Origin: Citrobacter sedlakii NBRC 105722 | GTDB lineage: Bacteria; Pseudomonadota; Gammaproteobacteria; Enterobacterales; Enterobacteriaceae | Assembly: GCF_000759835.1 (NCBI RefSeq) | Contig: NZ_BBNB01000002.1 | Location: 186,001-250,000, forward strand | Length of the DNA: 64,000 nucleotides | Direction: 5' to 3' | Part shown: in pieces, positions 58,176 through 64,000 of the stretch | Layout: each line of letters opens with the position of its first letter | Position numbering within the stretch: the first letter of the stretch is position 1 | Program-made: the position numbers and the translations under genes | The notes under the pieces: generated by a model | Seen by the model: only the letters and a program-made list of their open reading frames with translations | Told to the model about the DNA's origin: nothing | The model's database searches: none

Positions 58176-58849
58176 CAAACGTTCTGATTGTAGAAGATGA
58201 ACAGGCCATCCGCCGTTTTCTGCGCAGCGCGCTGGAAGGCGACGGACTGCGTGTATTCGAAGCGGAAACCCTGCAGCGTGGACTGCTGGAGGCAGCCACG
58301 CGGAAACCGGATCTTATTATTCTCGATCTTGGCCTGCCGGATGGCGACGGCATCGATTTCATCCGCGATTTGCGGCAGTGGAGCGCCGTCCCGGTGATCG
58401 TGCTTTCTGCCCGCAGCGAAGAGAACGATAAAATTGCCGCCCTTGACGCGGGCGCGGATGACTATCTGAGTAAACCTTTTGGTATTGGCGAACTGCAGGC
58501 GCGTCTGCGCGTGGCCCTGCGCCGTCATGCCGCAACCCCTTCCCCTGATCCGGTTGTCCGCTTTTCCGACATCGTGGTGGATCTCGCCGCGCATCTGATT
58601 CATCGCGGCGAAAGTGAAATTCACCTTACGCCGATTGAGTTCCGCCTGCTGGCCGTCATGCTCAACAATCCGGGAAAAGTGTTAACGCAACGGCAGCTGT
58701 TGAATCAGGTTTGGGGGCCGAACGCGGTCGAACATAGCCACTATCTGCGTATTTATATGGGTCACCTGCGGCAAAAGCTGGAGCAGGATCCGGCCCGTCC
58801 CCGGCATTTCATCACCGAAACCGGCATTGGCTATCGTTTTATGCCATGA
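58172..58849 (+). CDS. kdpE: response regulator KdpE
   Basis: 225-aa OmpR/PhoB-type regulator. The receiver domain has acidic Glu8-Asp9, phosphorylated Asp52 in LDLGLPDG and Lys in LSKPFG. The C-terminal winged helix holds LTPIEFRLLAVMLNNPGKV. It starts with GTG at 58172 inside the end of kdpD. It activates the kdpFABC promoter through the site at 50981-50997. Confidence 0.97.
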   Translation: MTNVLIVEDEQAIRRFLRSALEGDGLRVFEAETLQRGLLEAATRKPDLIILDLGLPDGDGIDFIRDLRQWSAVPVIVLSARSEENDKIAALDAGADDYLSKPFGIGELQARLRVALRRHAATPSPDPVVRFSDIVVDLAAHLIHRGESEIHLTPIEFRLLAVMLNNPGKVLTQRQLLNQVWGPNAVEHSHYLRIYMGHLRQKLEQDPARPRHFITETGIGYRFMP

Positions 58850-58905
58850 ATGGTTATTCATTATTTTTAAATAATTCTAAAAATTAATTTTTAATATACC
58901 GCACT

Positions 58906-58925
58906 GCCATAATAATAATTATGGC
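58906..58925 (+). terminator. possible kdp terminator hairpin
   Basis: GCCATAAT/ATTATGGC (58906-58913 and 58918-58925), 4-nt loop, about 56 bases after kdpE. The downstream tract AAGTTTATTC is only weakly T-rich. The rest of 58850-59128 is AT-rich and should include the speFL-speF promoter, which I could not place. Confidence 0.35.
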
Positions 58926-59128
58926 GGCATAAGTTTATTCTCACAAAAAATAACAAAATACAAACCTATAACATATAAAACACATTTTGATATCTTATCT
59001 GCCATCATGCATAAAAAACGACTAAATATTTTGCGAATGATCGTTTTTTGTTGATCTCCTTCACGGATCGGACTGTTTTCCTGGATAAAATACCCTCACC
59101 TTCTACTGATAAAGGAAAGGTAACCAAA

Positions 59129-59233
59129 ATGGAAAACAATAACCGCTTAATGCCCCATATCAGGCGAACAACACATATTATGATGTTTGCCCACCGTAAT
59201 AGTTTTGACTTTCATTTCTTTAACGCCCGTTAG
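59129..59233 (+). CDS. speFL: SpeFL ornithine-sensing leader peptide
   Basis: 34-residue leader peptide upstream of speF. It starts MENNNRLMPHIRRTTHIM and ends FDFHFFNAR, nearly the same as E. coli SpeFL (orf34). There the nascent peptide in the ribosome tunnel captures ornithine, stalls translation and prevents premature transcription end, which induces speF. The ribosome site AAAGGTAA lies just upstream. The C-terminal sensor region is fully kept, so the same control is expected. Confidence 0.93.
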   Translation: MENNNRLMPHIRRTTHIMMFAHRNSFDFHFFNAR

Positions 59234-59284
59234 TCGTTCGACTATGGGCACGTCAGCATACAGGTCTTCCTGACTCGCTGTATC

Positions 59285-59363
59285 ACAGGCCTGCGCCTGT
59301 ATCTCCAAGTGCTCACACTGCGTAAACCTGAATTTACCTGTAACCGGACAGGTAAGGTTTTTT
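59285..59363 (+). promoter_or_regulatory. speF leader hairpins, one terminator-like
   Basis: After speFL there is a short hairpin ACAGGC/GCCTGT (59285-59290 and 59295-59300). Next comes a stronger TTACCTGT/ACAGGTAA (59334-59341 and 59348-59355), extended by AACC/GGTT arms and followed by six T. This second one looks like an intrinsic terminator. The two can also pair with each other, a layout that suits attenuation. In E. coli control here is reported as Rho-dependent. Confidence 0.55.
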
Positions 59364-59489
59364 GCATCCTAAAAAAAGCAATTCACTGATTTTATTTATC
59401 AGGGGATGGACTTTGCTTTTATTCCGGCGCTATCAGTTTCTCATTTGAGAAATTGAGGACCTGCTATTACCTGAAATAAAGAGATGAAC

Positions 59490-61688
59490 ATGTCTGAATT
59501 AAAAATTGCCGTAAGCCGTTCCTGCCCCGACTGCTTCTCAACGCAGCGTAATATTGTAAATGTGGATGAAACCCATTTTATTGACGTGGCGGCGGTCGTG
59601 TTATCGGTCAATGATATTGAACGAGGTAAACTCGAAGAAATTGACGCCACCGGCTACGGTATCCCGGTGTTTGTCGCGACCGAAAATGAAGAGCGCGTCC
59701 CGGCGGAATTCCTGCCGCGTATCTCGGGTGTTTTCGAGTGCCATGAAGCCCGTAGCGCCTATTATGGTCGGCAACTGGAAACCGCGGCGAGCCACTATGA
59801 AACGCAGTTACGTCCGCCGTTCTTCCGTGCGCTGGTCGATTACGTTAACCAGGGTAACAGCGCCTTTGACTGCCCCGGACACCAGGGCGGCGAGTTTTTC
59901 CGTCGCCATCCTGCTGGCAACCAGTTCGTTGAGTATTTTGGCGAAACGCTTTTCCGCGCCGATCTGTGCAACGCTGACGTGGCGATGGGCGACCTGCTGA
60001 TCCACGAAGGCGCGCCGTGCGTCGCCCAGCAGCACGCGGCAAAAGTGTTTAACGCCGATAAAACTTATTTTGTGCTGAATGGAACGTCATCATCGAACAA
60101 AGTGGTGCTCAACGCGCTGCTGACGCCGGGTGACCTGGTGCTGTTCGATCGTAACAACCACAAGTCAAACCATCACGGCGCATTATTGCAGGCGGGCGCC
60201 ACCCCGGTATATCTGGAGACCGCGCGTAACCCGTATGGTTTTATCGGTGGGATCGACGCCCACTGCTTTGAAGAGCGTTATCTGCGGGAACTGATCGGCG
60301 AAGTCGCGCCTCAGCGCGCCCGCGATGCGCGTCCGTTCCGCCTGGCGGTGATTCAGTTGGGTACCTACGACGGCACCATTTATAACGCACGTCAGGTGGT
60401 GGATAAGATTGGTCATCTGTGCGACTACATTCTGTTTGACTCCGCGTGGGTCGGCTATGAACAGTTTATTCCGATGATGGCGGACTGCTCACCGCTGCTG
60501 CTGGAACTGAACGAAAACGATCCGGGCATTCTGGTGACCCAGTCGGTGCATAAACAACAGGCTGGCTTCTCCCAGACCTCGCAGATCCATAAAAAAGACA
60601 GTCATATCAAGGGGCAGTCACGTTACGTGCCGCATAAGCGCATGAATAACGCCTTTATGATGCATGCCTCCACCAGCCCGTTTTATCCGCTGTTCGCAGC
60701 GCTGGATATCAACGCCAAAATGCACGAGGGCGCCAGCGGCCGCAATATGTGGATGGACTGCGTGGCGAACGGCATCGACGCCCGCAAGCTGATCCTTGAG
60801 AACTGTCAGTATATCCGTCCGTTTGTCCCGGAAACGGTGGATGGGAAACCGTGGCATGTCTGGCCAACGGCGACTGTCGCCAGCGATCTGCGTTTCTTCC
60901 ACTTTGTACCCGGCGAAAGCTGGCACGCGTTCGAAGGCTACGCAGAGCATCAGTATTTTGTCGACCCCTGCAAGCTGCTGTTAACCACCCCGGGCATTAA
61001 TGCGCGGACCGGCGAATATGACGCCTTTGGCGTTCCGGCCACCATTCTCGCCAACTTCCTGCGCGAAAACGGCGTCGTACCGGAAAAATGCGATCTCAAC
61101 TCGATCCTGTTTCTGCTGACCCCGGCAGAAGACATGGCGAAATTGCAGCAGCTTGTCGCACTGCTGGTGCGTTTCGAAAAACTGCTGGCGTCCGACGCGC
61201 CGCTGGCCGACGTGCTGCCCTCCATCTACAAGCAGCATGAAGCACGCTACGCCGGATACAGCCTGCGCCTGCTGTGTCAGGAGATGCACGACCTGTACGC
61301 GCGCCATAACGTTAAGCAGTTGCAAAAAGAGATGTTCCGTAAAGCGCATTTCCCACGCGTCAGCATGAATCCGCAGGAGGCAAATTACGCCTATCTGCGC
61401 GGCGAGGTGGAACTGGTGCCGCTGCCGGAAGCCGAAGGCCGTATTGCCGCGGAAGGCGCGTTGCCTTATCCGCCGGGGGTGCTGTGCGTCGTGCCCGGCG
61501 AAGTCTGGGGCGGCGCGGTGCTGCGCTATTTCAGCGCGCTGGAAGAAGGGATCAACCTGCTGCCGGGCTTTGCGCCGGAGCTGCAGGGGGTCTACATCGA
61601 AGAATGTGATGGTCGTAAGCAGGTGTGGTGCTACGTGATCAAAGCGAGACAAGAGCATGACGGTCTGCTGAAAGGAGAAACATTATGA
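59490..61688 (+). CDS. speF: inducible ornithine decarboxylase
   Basis: PLP-dependent decarboxylase of the prokaryotic Orn/Lys/Arg family, 732 aa as in E. coli, making putrescine from ornithine at low pH. The N-terminal wing domain comes first; the PLP lysine is in VTQSVHKQQAGFSQTSQ; LNGTSSSNKVVLNALL binds the phosphate. An ATG at 59484 lies too close to the AGAG ribosome site, so the ATG at 59490 (MSELKIAVS) is chosen. It overlaps potE by 4 bases. Confidence 0.96.
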   Translation: MSELKIAVSRSCPDCFSTQRNIVNVDETHFIDVAAVVLSVNDIERGKLEEIDATGYGIPVFVATENEERVPAEFLPRISGVFECHEARSAYYGRQLETAASHYETQLRPPFFRALVDYVNQGNSAFDCPGHQGGEFFRRHPAGNQFVEYFGETLFRADLCNADVAMGDLLIHEGAPCVAQQHAAKVFNADKTYFVLNGTSSSNKVVLNALLTPGDLVLFDRNNHKSNHHGALLQAGATPVYLETARNPYGFIGGIDAHCFEERYLRELIGEVAPQRARDARPFRLAVIQLGTYDGTIYNARQVVDKIGHLCDYILFDSAWVGYEQFIPMMADCSPLLLELNENDPGILVTQSVHKQQAGFSQTSQIHKKDSHIKGQSRYVPHKRMNNAFMMHASTSPFYPLFAALDINAKMHEGASGRNMWMDCVANGIDARKLILENCQYIRPFVPETVDGKPWHVWPTATVASDLRFFHFVPGESWHAFEGYAEHQYFVDPCKLLLTTPGINARTGEYDAFGVPATILANFLRENGVVPEKCDLNSILFLLTPAEDMAKLQQLVALLVRFEKLLASDAPLADVLPSIYKQHEARYAGYSLRLLCQEMHDLYARHNVKQLQKEMFRKAHFPRVSMNPQEANYAYLRGEVELVPLPEAEGRIAAEGALPYPPGVLCVVPGEVWGGAVLRYFSALEEGINLLPGFAPELQGVYIEECDGRKQVWCYVIKARQEHDGLLKGETL

Positions 61689-63004
61689 GTAAAGCCAAAG
61701 CCAACAAAATGGGCGTGATGCAGCTTACCATTCTGACGATGGTCAACATGATGGGCTCCGGGATCATCATGCTGCCGACCAAGCTGGCGGAGGTCGGCAC
61801 CATCTCGATTATCTCCTGGCTGGTCACCGCTGTCGGATCCATGGCGCTGGCCTGGGCGTTCGCCAAGTGCGGGATGTTCAGCCGCAAATCTGGCGGCATG
61901 GGCGGCTACGCGGAGTATGCATTTGGCAAGTCCGGTAACTTTATGGCCAACTATACCTATGGGGTGTCGCTGTTAATCGCCAACGTGGCGATTGCCATTT
62001 CCGCGGTGGGCTACGGGACCGAGCTGTTCGGCGCGACGCTCACGCCGGTGCAGATTGGCCTCGCCACCATCGGCGTTCTGTGGATCTGTACGGTTGCCAA
62101 CTTCGGCGGCGCGCGGATTACCGGGCAGATCAGCAGTATTACCGTCTGGGGGGTGATCATTCCGGTGGTTGGCCTGTGCATCATCGGCTGGTTCTGGTTC
62201 AGTCCGACGCTGTACGCGAACTCATGGAACCCGCATCACGTGCCGTTCTTTACCGCCGTCGGGTCGTCTATCGCCATGACGCTGTGGGCTTTCCTCGGCC
62301 TGGAGTCCGCCTGTGCTAACGCGGAAGTGGTGGATAACCCTGAACGCAACGTGCCGATAGCGGTTCTTGGCGGTACGCTTGGCGCAGCGGTGATTTACAT
62401 CGTCTCCACCAACGTGATTGCCGGGATTGTGCCGAACATGGACCTGGCCAACTCCACGGCCCCGTTTGGTCTGGCGTTTGCCCAGATGTTCACGCCGGAA
62501 GTGGGGAAAGTGATCATGGCGCTGATGATCATGTCCTGCTGCGGTTCCCTGTTGGGCTGGCAGTTCACCATCGCTCAGGTGTTTAAATCCTCTGCCGATG
62601 AAGGCTATTTCCCGAAAATTTTCTCGCGGGTGACTAAGGTCGATGCGCCGGTACAAGGGATGCTGACTATCGTGATTATTCAGAGCGGACTCTCGCTGAT
62701 GACCATTAGCCCGTCGCTGAACAGCCAGTTTAATGTGCTGGTCAACCTGGCGGTGGTCACCAATATTATTCCGTATATCCTGTCGATGGCCGCGCTGGTG
62801 ATTATTCAGCGGGTGGCGAACGTCCCGCCAGCGAAAGCGAAAATGGCAAACTTCGTGGCGTTTGTTGGCGCGATGTACAGCTTCTACGCGCTCTACTCGT
62901 CGGGGGAAGAAGCGATGCTGTATGGCTCGATTGTCACCTTCCTCGGCTGGACGCTATACGGACTGGTATCGCCGCGCTTTGAGCTGAAGAATAAGCACGG
63001 GTAA
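61685..63004 (+). CDS. potE: putrescine-ornithine antiporter PotE
   Basis: 439-aa APC-family antiporter with twelve transmembrane helices, exchanging external ornithine for internal putrescine in the acid response. The family segment MVNMMGSGIIMLPTKLA in helix 1 and AFLGLESACANAEVVDNPERNVP are present. Coupled to speF by overlap; same order as E. coli. Confidence 0.97.
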   Translation: MSKAKANKMGVMQLTILTMVNMMGSGIIMLPTKLAEVGTISIISWLVTAVGSMALAWAFAKCGMFSRKSGGMGGYAEYAFGKSGNFMANYTYGVSLLIANVAIAISAVGYGTELFGATLTPVQIGLATIGVLWICTVANFGGARITGQISSITVWGVIIPVVGLCIIGWFWFSPTLYANSWNPHHVPFFTAVGSSIAMTLWAFLGLESACANAEVVDNPERNVPIAVLGGTLGAAVIYIVSTNVIAGIVPNMDLANSTAPFGLAFAQMFTPEVGKVIMALMIMSCCGSLLGWQFTIAQVFKSSADEGYFPKIFSRVTKVDAPVQGMLTIVIIQSGLSLMTISPSLNSQFNVLVNLAVVTNIIPYILSMAALVIIQRVANVPPAKAKMANFVAFVGAMYSFYALYSSGEEAMLYGSIVTFLGWTLYGLVSPRFELKNKHG

Positions 63005-63026
63005 GTTAGCCCCCATCCTGAAACAA

Positions 63027-63050
63027 AAAAGGCGCCTTACGGCGCCTTTT
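63027..63050. terminator. bidirectional terminator between potE and pgm
   Basis: Perfect AAAAGGCGCC/GGCGCCTTTT 10-bp repeat (63027-63036 and 63041-63050) with TTAC loop. GC core and T runs on both strands fit a terminator for both convergent genes. Confidence 0.88.
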
Positions 63051-63074
63051 CATTTGTCGGTAACGCCAGACGCA

Positions 63075-64000
63075 TCAGGCGTTTTTCAGCACTTCGCTGA
63101 CGATTTCAACCGCTTCTTTTTCGATCTGCTTGCGATGTTCTTCGCCGAGGAAACTTTCGCAATAGATTTTATAGGCGTCTTCCGTACCGGATGGACGCGC
63201 GGCAAACCAGCCGTTTTCCGTCATCACTTTCAAACCGCCGATCGCCGCGCCGTTGCCCGGCGCCGCGGTCAGGCGCGCGGTGATCGGATCACCAGCCAGC
63301 GTGCTGGCGCTGACCATTTCCGGCGACAGCTTCGACAACGCAGCTTTTTGCGCAGAGGTTGCGCCCGCCTGCAGGCGGTTATAGCTTGGCGCGCCGAAAC
63401 GCGCCGCCAGTTCGTTGTAGTGTTCCTGCGGGTTTTTACCGGTGACAGCGGTAATTTCCGCCGCCAGCAGGCACATGATGATCCCGTCTTTATCGGTGGA
63501 CCACGGCGTACCGTCGAAACGCAGGAACGATGCGCCCGCGCTTTCTTCACCGCCAAAGCCAAAGCTACCGTCAAACAGGCCGTCAACAAACCATTTGAAG
63601 CCCACCGGCACTTCGACCAGTTTGCGGCCCAGATCGTTGACCACGCGGTCAATCATTGCCGAGGAAACCAGGGTTTTACCCACCGCCACCTCTTTGCCCC
63701 ACTGCGGACGGTGCTGGAACAGATAATTGATAGCGACCGCCAGATAGTGGTTCGGGTTCATCAGCCCCGCCGGCGTGACGATACCGTGACGGTCATAGTC
63801 CGGGTCGTTGGCAAACGCCAGATCAAACTTATCACGTAGCGCCAGCAGGCCAGCCATCGCGCACTCTGAGGAACAGTCCATGCGGATCGCGCCGTCTTTG
63901 TCCAGGTGCATAAAGCGGAAGGTCTGATCCACCTGATCGTTCACGAGGGTCAGGTTGAGCTTGTAATGCTCCGCAATACGCTTCCAGTATTCAATACCGG
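63075..64000 (-). CDS. pgm: phosphoglucomutase, C-terminal part (cut by window end)
   Basis: C-terminal ~308 residues of alpha-D-glucose phosphomutase, which interconverts glucose-1- and glucose-6-phosphate. The frame is open to the window edge, so the start lies outside. [13 protein letters not shown] holds the metal-binding DPDx[16 protein letters not shown] the sugar loop, and [14 protein letters not shown] the phosphate loop. The end VSEVLKNA matches E. coli Pgm. Convergent to potE as in E. coli. Confidence 0.96.
   Translation of the reverse strand, partial: GIEYWKRIAEHYKLNLTLVNDQVDQTFRFMHLDKDGAIRMDCSSECAMAGLLALRDKFDLAFANDPDYDRHGIVTPAGLMNPNHYLAVAINYLFQHRPQWGKEVAVGKTLVSSAMIDRVVNDLGRKLVEVPVGFKWFVDGLFDGSFGFGGEESAGASFLRFDGTPWSTDKDGIIMCLLAAEITAVTGKNPQEHYNELAARFGAPSYNRLQAGATSAQKAALSKLSPEMVSASTLAGDPITARLTAAPGNGAAIGGLKVMTENGWFAARPSGTEDAYKIYCESFLGEEHRKQIEKEAVEIVSEVLKNA

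Noticed and set aside
1-64000. CRISPR arrays, tRNA or rRNA genes, intact insertion sequences, prophage
   Set aside because: No regularly spaced repeats, cloverleaf-like genes, transposase or phage genes were seen; the repeats present are REP palindromes.

Overview
The window is an enterobacterial chromosome segment, most likely Citrobacter and probably near C. amalonaticus. This rests on E. coli-like gene order and proteins (mng, suc-sdh-gltA, nei-pxp, dtpD-phrB, kdp, speF-potE, pgm) and on a complete B12-dependent glutamate fermentation locus whose methylaspartase matches the C. amalonaticus enzyme as I remember it, including every active-site position. No sequence search was run, so the species is an inference. 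I saw no tRNA, rRNA, CRISPR array, intact insertion sequence or integrase.

Layout: (1) 1-5.75 kb holds the mannosylglycerate system: mngB and mngA on the minus strand and the divergent repressor gene mngR. (2) 5.76-27.6 kb is an accessory region between mngR and sucD, which are neighbours in E. coli K-12. Its first part (6.2-20.4 kb) is a methylaspartate-pathway locus: glutamate mutase S, L and E, methylaspartate ammonia-lyase, an AtuA-like/DUF4387 pair of unknown role, a dicarboxylate/amino acid symporter, a glutaminase with a signal peptide, a class I fumarase/mesaconase, a cobalamin adenosyltransferase, a LysR regulator, a lone uroporphyrinogen-III methyltransferase, and a heavily broken pocR-like regulator. 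Its second part (20.8-27.55 kb) is a tight operon that joins four-carbon sugar-acid enzymes (OtnK, OtnC, OtnI) to a BKACE enzyme, a bile-acid-symporter-family transporter, a GlcG/HbpS-like protein, a racemase-family protein and a DeoR regulator. I do not recognise this combination as a described pathway.

(3) 27.6-39.4 kb is the TCA block: sucDCBA and sdhBADC on the minus strand with a probable 3'-UTR sRNA (SdhX), a large divergent promoter region, and gltA. (4) 39.6-47.0 kb holds abrB and, on the minus strand, a gene string ybgI-pxpB-pxpC-pxpA-DUF969-DUF979-pcp-nei that suggests release, uptake and hydrolysis of 5-oxoproline. (5) 47.3-50.8 kb holds dtpD, a decayed Rpn-type nuclease/transposase remnant, phrB and ybfA. 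(6) 51.0-58.85 kb is kdpFABCDE with a clear KdpE site. (7) 59.1-63.0 kb is the ornithine decarboxylase operon speFL-speF-potE, followed by the 3' part of pgm, which runs off the window.

How the genes fit together: the first accessory module looks like a self-contained route for glutamine and glutamate. Periplasmic deamidation, uptake, carbon-skeleton rearrangement to methylaspartate, deamination to mesaconate and hydration to citramalate are all present, with local help for the B12 cofactor. The citramalate-cleaving enzyme is not in the window. REP-type palindromes lie in several gaps of this region and of the TCA block.
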